Assembly (NCBI GenBank): GCA_022419385.1
Contig: JAJUBI010000002.1
Coordinates: 3,782,001 to 3,846,000 of the forward strand
Direction of reading: 5' to 3'
DNA from: Paraconiothyrium sp. Pb-2020
Lineage: Eukaryota; Ascomycota; Dothideomycetes; Pleosporales; Didymosphaeriaceae
DNA: 64,000 nt
Of this stretch, positions 11,774 through 22,311 are shown in pieces. The translations under genes and the position numbers were made by a program. The notes beneath the pieces were generated by a model that was given only the letters and a program-made list of their open reading frames with translations, was not told the DNA's origin and did not search any database. Position 1 is the first letter of the stretch. Every line of letters begins with the position of its first letter.

Positions 11774-12627
11774 ATGGGTGCCCTCAAGTATGTCGAGGAG
11801 CTTCAAAAGAAGAAGCAGTCGGACATGATGCGCTTCTTGATGCGCGTTCGCGTACGTATTGGACAATTGCAGTTTGTGAAGGATCCCGCTAACATTTGAC
11901 AGTGCTGGGAGGTATGAACTACTATATCTTTAAGACCTTCGGGTCTCAATTGATGTTGCTCGTTGAACATAGCTGAGAGTGCATCAATAGCTTCGCCAAC
12001 TCAAGGTCATCCACCGTGCCAGTCGCCCGTCGCGCCCCGACAAGGCCCGTCGTCTTGGTTACAAGGCCAAGCAGGGCTACGTTATCTACCGCATCCGCGT
12101 CCGTCGTGGAGGTCGCAAGAGGCCCGTTCCCAAGTGCGTATAGCCAGAGACTGCAAATGCAAACCAGAGGGATAATTGCTAACAAAGTTTTTAGGGGTGC
12201 CACATATGGTACGTTAACCATTGACCGAAGCTGACGAAGCTTCTCTAACCTTCCAACAGGCAAGCCCACCAATCAGGGTGTGAACCAGCTCAAGTACCAG
12301 CGCTCCCTTAAGTCGACCGCTGAGGAGCGTGTCGGCCGCCGCTGCGCCAACTTGCGCGTCCTGAACTCCTACTGGATCAACCAGGACTCGACCTATAAGT
12401 ACTACGAAGTCATCCTCGTCGACCCCTCCCACAAGGCCATCCGCCGCGATGCCCGCATCAACTGGATCGTCAACCCCGTCCACAAGCACCGCGAGAGCCG
12501 TGGTCTCACTGCGACCGGCAAGAAGAGCCGTGGTCTGGGCAAGGGACACGGATACCACAAGACCACTGCCGGCAGGAGGAAGACTTGGAAGAGGCACAAC
12601 ACTCTCTCCCTCTGGCGCTACCGGTAA
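11774..12627 (+). CDS. RPL15: 60S ribosomal protein eL15 (L15), five exons
   Basis: A structural protein of the large ribosomal subunit. Exons 11774-11851, 11903-11911, 11991-12133, 12195-12208 and 12260-12627 give 203 residues, the usual fungal length. The translation starts MGALKYVEELQKKKQS and runs through RRLGYKAKQGYVIYRIR, GVNQLKYQRS and KHRESRGLTATGKKSRGLG to the standard end TLSLWRYR. Exon 2 is only nine bases and encodes Cys-Trp-Glu; exon 4 is 14 bases. Introns are 51-79 bp with donors GTACGT, GTATGA, GTGCGT, GTACGT. All the family's conserved blocks are present, so the gene is intact. The promoter is compressed: a MITE ends 122 bp (after its target duplication) upstream of the ATG. 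Confidence 0.96.
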
Positions 12628-13483
12628 ACGCGTTGACGCTCTTGCGTACCTCGTGGGAATTATGGTCAATCTTTTCGAGCGAGTGGGTTGGCGTGCATGG
12701 AAAAGCTGTTCAGGCTCTATAGTTACCCTGGACTGACCTGATCGGGTCAGACAGGATGTCAAAATGAATTCAAACGAGTTCACGATTCTTGATACCCTAC
12801 AATGAAGTATGATTGTGCTTTGTCAGTGACAGTGCTCCTCATCTGCAATGTATTTCTGCGCAGTCAGCCTCAACAATGCAGATTGCATCTGGTGCAATAT
12901 CGCTCACCGGTTGTGGCTCCATGAGTGCCCGACACGGTTAATCAACGACGTCAGTGCACTTTGTTTTGCAGGCAACTAGGACGAGACTGTCGTCTACGAA
13001 AGGCAGCGCACCGATGATGCATGCAGAGCGGTATCAGGCACTCGTTCAATATAGCCTTGCGAAGACGGTGCGTTTAGTGTCCGCTCTGGACTGCCGGGAT
13101 ACGCCTGAAGGCTTCCTCGCCGACAGTTCGCTGAGCTCGGCCCCGCCAAAAACACGGCAGCTCGAAACCAGGCCAACGAACAACTGACCAGCTTCCGACC
13201 CCTACAACGCCGACCTTTCGCTCTTTCAACCCATCCGACATGCGCTGCTCGTGGTACGCAATTGCCGCTTAACTCTGGAGCTAGTTTATCTACACAGGAT
13301 GCGCGAGCACGCGCACGGGTCGTCATCTGAGTGACTTCGCCTCGCAACGCCTAAACAAAACAGTGAACGGCAAGCCAAGTACCAACAGAGCCACCACGTC
13401 TACCTGCGACAAGCACAAATCAAACGGCGCTCTTTTAGAGCCACTGCACCCATCTTAAGATCCTCGACTGTCCTCCCTTTACC
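12628..13483. other. intergenic
   Basis: About 850 bp holding the 3' flank of eL15 and the promoter of the J-domain gene. Nothing else is recognisable. Confidence 0.5.
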
Positions 13484-15841
13484 ATGGCGAAGATCGATGC
13501 GACGCGCAACTACTATGCGGACCTGAGCATTCCTGCAACCGCTAGCGACAACGATATTCGCAAGTCGTTTCGCAAGCTCGCCCTCGAGTGCCATCCTGAT
13601 CGGCACCCCGGCCAAGAGCAGGAATGGGTTGCGAAGTTCCAGCAGATCCAGGCTGCGCACGAGGTCTTGAGCGACCCGCATCAACGGGCAAAGTACGATG
13701 CAGAACGGAAGAAGTTTAGGAACCTAAACATACCGCCATACCACCCCCCCAACACACCGCGAAGCCGCCCTCCCCCACCTCCCCGCAATACTTACACGAG
13801 TACGCCAAACGGTGGGCAGTACTATCGTCCTCCTCCACCGAGACCTCAGCCTCAGCCTGGTCCACAACGACCAGCGCCACAGCACCACAACACCTATGCG
13901 AATGGTGCAGACCGTTTTGCGGGTAACAACTTCAAGAACTTCAGGACTCCACCGACCGCGAAAAAGCCTGAACCTGCGAATGTATTCACGGCCTGGCAGA
14001 AGATGAAGCAACCGCGGGCGGAGCAACCAAGACCAAACCCCATGAATGCGAACAATCCAAACGGTACGCCCTTCGGTCGCAGCCATAGTACGCGGATGCC
14101 CTCTTCCAGCAAGAAAGGCTTCGACCCTAGCTCCGCCGGAGATGAAGGCCAAGCGCGTTCGGCATACCGCTCCAATTATGAGCGACCGAAGGCGTCTCCC
14201 CTAGACGAAGATATTGCAGAGGACGTGCCATTCTCCGAGGGTAATCGCGTACGAACTCCGTACTTCTCGACAAAGTCAGGGGAGCGGACGTCAATGTTTG
14301 GAGAGGGCGTGGGTAGATCCGCCAGTGTTCGCAACTCACCTACCCATCGGCCAGGCTCATCTGCTGATCCAGGTTTCTATTCGGATTCAGGACATCGACA
14401 GCGGACTTCATACAGCGGACCTCCAAAGGAGAACCCATTTCCTCACATGTATGTCTCAAGCAGTGACGAGGAAGATGAAGCTTCGGTCTCCAGCAAAGGC
14501 AGGAAACATCGTGGTCCACCTCCGCCTAAAGAGTCGTCGCAGCGACCGAGCTCCAATATTTTTGGAACGTCACAGCAGAATGCACAGCAGGACAATGTCA
14601 CTTCTCCAAACCCGTTTAAGAGCAAGAGCGAGGAAAGCATCAACATGAAGTTCTCACCTGGGCAATGGAGCGGTAAGTTCGAAGGCAAGCCGGATTACTT
14701 TGCTCCACAAAAAGCTGGCACAAGTAGAGGGCGTGTGTCGCCTTCTCGAGGCAGGTCTGCTCAACGACCAGCGGCAGCGGAGAAACAAACTTACGCAGGT
14801 CAATCACAACCTCCTGCATCTGCATCTCCCTTCTCCCAGTTCTCCCAGATGCCTCCTCCTCCGCCAGGACCCCCTCCACCGCTGAACACGCAGACAGCAT
14901 TTCCCAGCGGAAGTAATTCTGCACCTCATACTGCTAAATTCACGCCAGATGTCTGGACCGAGACTTTCAAAGAACCAAGCTGGGCCTACCCACTGCCATC
15001 GCAGACCAAGGAAACTTCGCCTCGGCGTGGTCCTGCTGCCAACAAGCGACCGAATCCTGCTCGCAAAGGATCGGTTGTTCCCGACAGTCTGTCCAATACC
15101 GAAGGCCAGTCAGAGCGGAAGCCGAAATATCAAGCTTTCACCGAAGATGTTGGTGCTGATGATGCTATGGATGTTGACGAAGATAGTCCTCCGATAGGAA
15201 AGGCAAAGCGTGTTTCGGCATCTGCGTCTGCAGCGAGCTCAACCAAAGCGAAAACCTCTACAACAGGTACGGTGCCGAATGGCACTGCTGGTACTTCTTC
15301 TACTGCTCCCAATGACAAGCATACGGATCCAGGTCTTAACGGTCTGGCTGGTTTGGGCAACGTGGAGCCATTCCTTCCCGCACCAAACCGTGGAATGGGC
15401 TTAGATGAGCTAAAGGATACCTTGCCTTTCAAATCTGGCGCTTCCCAGAATCATCCAACCAAGCCCAACACAGCCCAGAAGTTGAAGTACCCTGAGGTAC
15501 CTATGGCGCCTTTCGTCCCGCCGAAACTCGACCCGGCCTCTACGAATGATTACTTCAGTCGCATGGAGAGCTACGTGCGACAGTACAGGAAATGGAACCA
15601 GAACATGATGAGCCACTTCGCTGCGCGCGAGGAAGAGCTCAACGATCTGGAGGATCGCTTCATACATCAACGAGGCGAAACCACCAACAGAATCGGCTTT
15701 CCAGGTTATCTGGCCAGGATGAAGGAAGACGAAACTGTTATGGAGACATGGAAAGTGGGCCAGGAGATGCACATTACCGCTATGATGAAGTGTCAAGACG
15801 TCCGCAACAAGACAATGAAACAGTACTTACCGTCTGGCTAA
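13484..15841 (+). CDS. J-domain (DnaJ-like, class C) protein
   Basis: A single exon of 785 residues. The N-terminal J domain (about residues 9-77) carries the HPD motif at residues 37-39 (LECHPDRHPG), which is needed to stimulate the ATPase of an Hsp70 partner. There is no Gly/Phe zinc-finger region, so it is a class C co-chaperone. The middle is long, Pro/Ser/Gln-rich and disordered, with poly-proline runs. The last 120 residues (from about KYPEVPMAPFVPP) form a conserved-looking helical block rich in Met, Arg and Glu, possibly the client- or site-specific module. Start: ACCATGG context at 13484 immediately before the J domain. It probably works with a cytosolic or nuclear Hsp70; there is no signal peptide or membrane segment. 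Specific function unknown. Confidence 0.9.
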   Translation: MAKIDATRNYYADLSIPATASDNDIRKSFRKLALECHPDRHPGQEQEWVAKFQQIQAAHEVLSDPHQRAKYDAERKKFRNLNIPPYHPPNTPRSRPPPPPRNTYTSTPNGGQYYRPPPPRPQPQPGPQRPAPQHHNTYANGADRFAGNNFKNFRTPPTAKKPEPANVFTAWQKMKQPRAEQPRPNPMNANNPNGTPFGRSHSTRMPSSSKKGFDPSSAGDEGQARSAYRSNYERPKASPLDEDIAEDVPFSEGNRVRTPYFSTKSGERTSMFGEGVGRSASVRNSPTHRPGSSADPGFYSDSGHRQRTSYSGPPKENPFPHMYVSSSDEEDEASVSSKGRKHRGPPPPKESSQRPSSNIFGTSQQNAQQDNVTSPNPFKSKSEESINMKFSPGQWSGKFEGKPDYFAPQKAGTSRGRVSPSRGRSAQRPAAAEKQTYAGQSQPPASASPFSQFSQMPPPPPGPPPPLNTQTAFPSGSNSAPHTAKFTPDVWTETFKEPSWAYPLPSQTKETSPRRGPAANKRPNPARKGSVVPDSLSNTEGQSERKPKYQAFTEDVGADDAMDVDEDSPPIGKAKRVSASASAASSTKAKTSTTGTVPNGTAGTSSTAPNDKHTDPGLNGLAGLGNVEPFLPAPNRGMGLDELKDTLPFKSGASQNHPTKPNTAQKLKYPEVPMAPFVPPKLDPASTNDYFSRMESYVRQYRKWNQNMMSHFAAREEELNDLEDRFIHQRGETTNRIGFPGYLARMKEDETVMETWKVGQEMHITAMMKCQDVRNKTMKQYLPSG

Positions 15842-17383
15842 GTGGCTGGTACAAGGTTGCGTCGCAGTCACGTACTAAACTCCTTTCAAAATGTTCAAGA
15901 GGAAGATTGTCTTGCAACAAAGGGTAGCCCCACGCCGTTGCATGTGTGTAAGAGCGCTTCTGGAAGGTCGTATGGAAGAGGTGGCGCTGCCAGTCCCGGT
16001 ATAGCTCCGAAGGTTGGAGCTTAGAGACCGGCGTCGAGAGTAATGCCAGAAGCAGACGGGTTGGGTGATGCAGCAAGCGATGGTATAGTTGTACCCAAAC
16101 CGGCGCCTCTGGCACGTCGATCGCTGCGGAGAAAGCAGAAAGCGTTTCCTATAATTTTGTTCTGAGATTTTTGCTTGGGAGGGAGCATTTGCAAGATACC
16201 CTTTGAAAAAGCGTTCAGCAACGAAAAGGAATTGTTCGAGCGTTTGCAACGAGCGTATGTTAATCATCGTAATCTGGGCAATAGTGAAGGGAAACGGAAA
16301 ATAGCGGTACCAAAAGGGACCGACCGCTGAGACACGTGCCAACATTCGATCTTTATCACAGTGCTGCAAATGTCACCTGTCACACCCAGCGAAATATTTT
16401 GTGAGACGTCTTGTGCGCCTCATCCCCCATGTGCAAAATCGATCAGATTGTGGACGTGTAGGAGCATCGCAATGTCATTGCGAGCTGAAAGATTCTAGGA
16501 TTCGGAAACGAAACAATGCTACCTTCGTTTCAAAGAGCTGCCACGCGTCGTCAGATTAAGCCGCGAAAGCAAGGTGGAGCGGGTGGAGATGCAGAACCTA
16601 GGGCGCCCTCGGGTCGCTATTCTGGACCGACGGCGCCGTCGACCGCGAGGCTGAGCGCCCGAGCGAACACGCACATGCCCATCAACACGCGGTGTGTCGC
16701 GATGCGTTGCATCCCAGAATCCATCTTGTCCTTGAGGTAGACGTCGAGGCATCAATAACGCCATGCTGTTCCAGGGAGCAAGACACAAGGAGGATGGCGC
16801 AGCGACATGAGATGCGCCCACGTTAAACCTCGCAGCAGATCAGATGCGCAAAAGCTTGTGAGGCTCCATCGGCAGGGGTCGCCGATGCAGTGTCCGCGTA
16901 CTGCAAGAACGGGCGTCCCTGTGCTGGACCCTTTTGTGGACCGACCAAAGGGCTGACGCAACAAAGTCGAGGAATGCGCCGGCTTGAGGTCGATATGGCG
17001 CGTTGGCGCGTCCTCTTGTCCTTTTTATCTTTATTCCCTGCACCATTGTGCTATGCGGGAGCTGTGTCATCTGGTCATTGGACTTGCTATCAGATCTGGG
17101 AGTGAAGGTTGCTAGTGGAGAGCGCAGGTAGCCGCAATCGAACAGCAGCGTCGCACACGAAGAGTTGGGCGCTACATCAAAGTGTGAAAGGTATACGTGG
17201 AGAGCAAGACAGCAGTCGCGAAGGCGAATGGTGGCTTGAGGTTGACCTAGTCGTGGTGTCTGGGTGCATTCATCGTTCTTTTCGTTCTTTTCGTTCTTTC
17301 CTTTCTCAGGCTCGACGCGCTCATTCACTTCTACCGACGCCCTTGAACTTCATCCGCCTCAGAAGGCCTGCGCAGACGGTAGG
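15842..17383. other. intergenic
   Basis: About 1.5 kb without a supported gene. Open frames here are short and lack splice support. A small TTCGTTCTTT-type microsatellite lies around 17274-17296, close to the next gene's start and probably in its 5' leader. Confidence 0.45.
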
Positions 17384-19610
17384 ATGGCGCGCATGCACTT
17401 GGAAGCTCCGTGGTCTCCGCTGTCTTCGCCACGCGAGCAGCTGCGACCTGGTAATGCGGCAATACAATGGGCGTGTGGAAAAAGAGGGAGGGTCGCAATT
17501 TTGACGGTATTGCTGTTTTTAATAGTGCTATTGATGGCGGGTGCGAGGCACAAAGAGGTGAGTGTACCTTCCTTGAGCTTGACGTATAGTCAAGTGCTGA
17601 CCAGATGCGCAGAGCTTATCCTCGTCTTACCAAACCATATCATCAAATCTCGACCAGTTTTCTACCTGGCGACCACATCTTCCGCACCTCCCTTCATCAA
17701 TACCGACATCCCTCCGCAAACCCTCAAGCACTGCGCTCCAACTTGAGAACGGCACCATATCTCACGTCCCGGGCAACCTTCACAAGTCGTCGCCGAACTT
17801 CCATCTCCTTCTATCCTCTCTTGAGCACGATGCCGATTTCTGCAAGACCACAATGTCTGCTATGATCATGAATTACCCGCCTCCGACCATCGTTAGTCCG
17901 TTCGTGGATCCCGAGAAGAAGTCGGATTGGGAGAAAGAGAAGCTGAAGGGCGTGCTAACATATCTTGAGGACAGGAAAGTGGTGAAGGATAATGATCTGG
18001 TCATGCTAGTCGATGGGAGAGAGACTTGGTTTCAGCTGCCAAGCGAGCTTATGATCAGGCAGTACATGAACGTGGTGGCAGATGGGAACCGAAGGGTTCA
18101 GAAGGAGTATGGGAAGGCTTTCTCTCAGACGATCGTGTTTGGGGCGAAGAAGACTTGTGAAGGTGACGACGTGGCTTGTAGGCATATGCCATCGTCTATC
18201 CTGCCGCGCGATGTATATCGTACCGGCGAGGGTTTAAAAGAGACGGAAGAGCTTGTACCGGCGAGATACCTGGATGCGGAGACATTGATGGGGCCTGTCC
18301 AAGATTTGCGGGTCCTGTTTGAAACGGCGCTGTTGGTGCTCGAGCAGGGGAAAAGCCAATACCGGACGGTGCAGTCAGTCATGAAGACTCTATTCGGAGA
18401 GCAGATGCTGGCGAGACGCGTCTACAAGAAGGAGAATAGGCCCGCTGCGTTGAAGATGTACGACCACGTTTCGGGAGCACTGTCGGGTTCCAAGGAACAG
18501 GAAGAAACAAGCAATGTCATACTCCAGGGGAATCGCCAGTATGAGTTCTCTATTGGCCTGGACTACACGCATGCACTATTCCAACCGTTGATTGAATGTT
18601 CCGAAGACGAGCTTCTTACTACCAACCGCAGCAATGATACTGGAACCACGCAGAAACATCATCCACAGATGTCACACATCTCCTCTGACCTGCCCTCAGC
18701 TTTCGTCAACGCAACCGGCCCTTTCTGGAGACCCGATGATACCAGCCACGATCCCTCTCCCAATGACAAGGCGGCCTATATTGACAAGCTAGAATACAAG
18801 TACGGGCTCGACAAGCTCCCTCGTCGCGACACATCCTGGACAAACATATCACTGATCCAGAACACGTACACTGGCGCTGTCCCTGCAACCTTCCGCACGA
18901 ATCATCGCAGTCTCTCGCCCGGAAGCGAGGAGAGCCCCCAGTCCCGTGTTACAAACCTTTCTGATACGCAGGCTTACAATGTAGATGTATCCTGGACATC
19001 TCTCTGGTACGCCGGCTACGAGCGCGCTCTCCTCCGCCGCTACTTCCGCACCCCGCAGTCACCCATAGGCTACCACACCGCAGCCGTCGGAGGCGACCTC
19101 CTCTGGGACCAACGCGGCGGACGCGGGGGCGTGTGGACCGCTGAATCTGGACTGTGGCTCCCGTGGGGTGAAGTCGACGGGGTGTGCGGATCGTACGAGG
19201 TTATCAGCAACGTCTTTGGGGATAAGAAAGGCGTGTGGCTTCACGAAGATGAGGATGGCGGCGGGAAGAAGGGCAGGGAGCAAGAAGAGGAAGAGCTGAG
19301 GAAGCATATCGAGGAGGAGAGGAAGAAGGATGAGGAGTGGATGCAGAAGATGGAAGAGGAGAGATTAAAGAAAGAAAGACAGGAGAGGGAACAGAAGGAA
19401 AGGGAGCAAAGAGAAAGGGAGAGGCATGAGAGGGAGAGGCTTGAAAGGGAACAAAAGGCGAAGGAGGAGGCTGATAGACAGGTAATAGAAGATGCAGCTG
19501 CTACTGCCGCCGCTTCTATAACTGTTGGAGAGGTGGCAAATACCGGCATGGGGAATGCTGCGCCAGACTTTGCGAGGGGACAAAGAGGACAGCAGAGAAG
19601 ACGAGGATAG
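17384..19610 (+). CDS. type II membrane protein, glycosyltransferase-like fungal family (two exons)
   Basis: Exons 17384-17557 and 17613-19610 (55-bp intron, donor GTGAGT, branch CTGAC, acceptor GCGCAG, phase 0) give 723 residues. Exon 1 encodes a short basic cytoplasmic tail and one membrane segment (about residues 36-53, VAILTVLLFLIVLLMAG), the layout of a Golgi/ER type II enzyme. The body includes SSPNFHLLLSSLEHDADFC, LVMLVDGRETWFQLPSE, QTIVFGAKKTC and a Trp/Gly-rich block near WTAESGLWLPWG. These resemble a widespread ascomycete family related to plant peptidyl-Hyp arabinosyltransferase/PLOD-type glycosyltransferases, where the VDGxD-like site would bind a nucleotide sugar; here it reads VDGRE. 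The tail is a highly charged coiled coil (E/K/R repeats). The ATG at 17853 is internal: the frame upstream of it is clearly coding. Catalytic activity is inferred only. Confidence 0.75.
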
Positions 19611-20985
19611 TGGGGTGCGTAGAAAGCTGCTCGCTCGGGGTCTCATTTGTGATTTGCGCATATGGCGTTTTTCTTCTTTCAGTGGCGATATCCAATGGTT
19701 ATGAAACGGCGTATTTGTCTGCAGCTTCTGAGGAAATCTTCCTGAGTAGATAGACGTGGCAGTGACTATTCATTATCCGTTCTTCTGGTAGTGCTGCGGT
19801 GTGGAGGCTATTCTGAAGCTTAAGAACAGTTCGTCCTTGTATAACGTGGGTCTTCAAAGTCGCCTTCCATGTGACAAAACTTCCAGCTTAATAAGGACAC
19901 TCGTCCCGATGTGGTACCGTACTGCGTGTTCCTTGTCGCGGCTTGGATCAAAGCCTGGTGCCAAGCTGAACCAGTGCGCGAATGATCATCAGAGGGAAGA
20001 CCATGATCCAATCAAGAAGCAACTCGAAAGAGTCCTGTCTGTCGCTCCATCCATACGATCACGGAAAATAATGCGACTTTTTGGAGTCTTACGATCAGGA
20101 GTGGCATGGTCCAGAAACACTCATCACACCTCCGCCGATACCCAACAGCCTTCCTATACTTCCTGTTCCCCTAATGTGCTTATGGCCCGTGACCGAATGT
20201 CTACTGAAAAGCACCGATATACACTTCCGGAGTTGATGAATTCGATGAACTATCGAGACAAGAATAGGTACGAACCTCGGCGCTAAGCCAACAGGTCGGG
20301 CTCCGCCCCAACCAATCAGACGCGGCAGGTCCGGACCACGTCAATGCGGCGGCAAGTGGAACAGCAAGCATGCAACTTATACCTGGGCCTGACACTATCC
20401 TTAAGCGCTCGTAGGTATGGATTCGATGACGACTTGCCGGCTAACCGGGTGCTATCAGCGAAATAGTGCACCATAGCCGCCAGCTTGCACCGTGCTTGAT
20501 GTTGATTAGCAGGACGCCAACCCAACGTGTCTGAACATACTATACACTAGGGAAATTGCAGGATGAGAACTGCTCTCAATCAGTAGGAATCGCGAGATAA
20601 ACTGTACTCGTGGTGCTGAGAAAAGTGGGAAAGTGATGTCGATGCTGCTCGGCTAGGCAACGGTGGCTGTTTTGTGTGCTGGTTCGCTGCAAGCCATGTC
20701 AACACCGCAAGATTGTGGTATTACGCGCGCATGTTATCGACCCCGCTTACTGATTTCTGGGATGACTGTTCACGCCAGTGTATAAGAGTTCGTTGCCCCC
20801 CCGGAAGTTCGAACGTCAAGGGGACCGGATCCACTCCAACAACATTCTTTCATACGTCTATTCTTCTACTTCCAGGCTGTGCCTGTATTTGACTCAACCG
20901 GTGCTGTGCATCCTTTCATTATTCGAAAATTCTAAACTTCAAAAAGAACAATACTCCCAATTAATCACGACCAAGTACCGACAAC
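19611..20985. other. intergenic, promoter of the repeat precursor
   Basis: About 1.4 kb. A TATAAGA motif occurs near 20779, about 200 bp before the next ATG, and the last 60 bases before the ATG are AC-rich as is usual for fungal leaders. A frame at 19801-20286 starts with GTG, has no recognisable domain, and is not called. Confidence 0.45.
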
Positions 20986-21645
20986 ATGCACGCCAGTCTG
21001 ATCTTGCTCGCCACTTCGCTCGCGGCTTCGGTCGTCGGTGCACCTGTTCCTACAGTGTCTCCCTTCGAGAGCCCAGCCCCAATGATGGTTCGAGATGCGA
21101 ATTCGGAAGCCATCTCACCTGTCCTCGAAAACTTAAAACGCCAAATTCTCGAACGACTAGACGCCATCGTCCAGCGCTCAGTTTCCGATGACGTTGACGA
21201 CGACGCCACGTTCGAAATCGACAAACGCGACGATCGCAGCTTGGGGGCTGGACCATCACACGACAAGCGCCGACTTGCTTCCGGCCTAATCCCACCTGGG
21301 CTGAATACGAGGAGTGATGCCGAAGACCAGGACGTTGACGATGGGTATGAGTTGGACAAGCGCCGAACCTACGATCACGGTGCAGTGAACAAGCGCCGAA
21401 CCTACGACCACGGTGCGGTAAATAAGCGCCAGGACGTTGATGATGATGGTGAGTTGGAGAAGCGCCGTACGTACGACCATGGTGCAGTCAACAAGCGACG
21501 CACCTATGATCATGGTGCGGTGAACAAGCGCCAGGACGTCGATGCCGATGATGAGTTGGAGAAACGCCGTACTTACGACCATGGTGCGGTGAACAAGCGC
21601 GTTTCCGCCACTGAATACTCTGCTTTGGAGACGGACGAGGATTGA
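20986..21645 (+). CDS. Kex2-processed repeat precursor (secreted, candidate RiPP or signalling peptide)
   Basis: A 219-residue precursor with an N-terminal signal peptide (about residues 1-19, MHASLILLATSLAASVVGA). The rest is organised by Lys-Arg sites. Five copies of RTYDHGAVN sit between KR pairs (as KR-RTYDHGAVN-KR), in blocks of two, two and one, separated by acidic spacers QDVDDDGELEKR and QDVDADDELEKR; related spacers occur upstream (DQDVDDGYELDKR, SDDVDDDATFEIDKR). Known biology: the Golgi protease Kex2 cuts after KR, so the product would be nine residues, or eight after Arg trimming. Fungal dikaritin precursors (ustiloxin, phomopsin, asperipin) have this layout with a core Tyr that is cyclised, and Tyr is present here. 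Cysteine and Trp are absent, unlike alpha-type pheromones. No UstYa-like gene is in the window, so modification is unproven. No intron. Confidence 0.87.
   Translation: MHASLILLATSLAASVVGAPVPTVSPFESPAPMMVRDANSEAISPVLENLKRQILERLDAIVQRSVSDDVDDDATFEIDKRDDRSLGAGPSHDKRRLASGLIPPGLNTRSDAEDQDVDDGYELDKRRTYDHGAVNKRRTYDHGAVNKRQDVDDDGELEKRRTYDHGAVNKRRTYDHGAVNKRQDVDADDELEKRRTYDHGAVNKRVSATEYSALETDED
21358..21600 (+). repeat. five in-frame core-peptide repeats
   Basis: Core RTYDHGAVN is encoded at 21364-21390, 21397-21423, 21466-21492, 21499-21525 and 21568-21594. All five are identical in protein but differ at many third codon positions (for example GTG/GTA/GTC for Val, AAC/AAT for Asn, CGA/CGT/CGC for Arg), so the peptide sequence is being kept while the DNA drifts. 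Confidence 0.95.
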
Positions 21646-22311
21646 AAGGCGACCTCCGCGAGGAAGCACGCATGGGCTTCCTGTATCTCAAGTTATCGTT
21701 TTCCTATCTTTCTCGACCTTCACGCGTGTGACAGATGCTTTCCTGAGGCCGGCTCATCAGGTATCTGCGCTCTCGGTAGCAACACCGCCTGCCGTTCATG
21801 TTCTGGAGTGGTGTAAGCATTTCTGGGCTGATGATGAGTATGTGGGTACCGCAGATGCCACAAAAGGACAGTACGGCTGTCAATCAATTGAATGACCCAG
21901 TGATTGAATAGTGCAATAACCAACCCGTTCCAAGCGATGGCGAAACAGTTGTGATATGTGATAGAACGATTGAATTTATATGCTAATGAAAAAGTCAGAA
22001 AACACTGAAACCTTTGAGATTGAGAACGATGGCGTCCGTTGAAACTCGGAGTATGAACAACGAGAGAGAGGGACAGCACCAATCCATGATAGGACTGTGG
22101 GCAACTCCTAGATCGCTGCAATATACGATAGTGCGATACCTGATATCACCTGGATGAGGTGCTGGGCAACCATGCTCTACCCTTCATGGGGTCCCTTTAC
22201 AACATCATTAAAATCAGGATCTGTCAATGGCATGAATTATAGCTCGTCAATTACATATTACTGCTGCATGCCCACAATCTATAGGGACATTTTCTTGCGC
22301 TCATTGGCTCC
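21646..22311. other. intergenic between convergent genes
   Basis: About 670 bp between the stop of the repeat precursor on plus and the stop of the DUF3176 gene on minus. It would hold both 3' UTRs. I see no further feature. Confidence 0.5.

Noticed and set aside
12214..12783. 189-codon minus-strand frame
   Set aside because: Antisense shadow of the last exon of eL15.
19241..19661. Cys/Ser/Leu-rich minus-strand frames
   Set aside because: Antisense of the E/K/R coiled-coil tail of the glycosyltransferase-like gene; composition is explained by that.
19801..20286. 161-codon frame upstream of the repeat precursor
   Set aside because: GTG start, no domain, no promoter or splice evidence; checked as a possible tailoring enzyme and it has no UstYa-like HxxHC motif.
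20986..21645. Alpha-type mating pheromone precursor
   Set aside because: Layout is similar (signal peptide, KR-flanked repeats), but the core lacks the Trp-Cys...Gly-Gln-Cys pattern of ascomycete alpha-pheromones and there are no XA dipeptide trimming sites.
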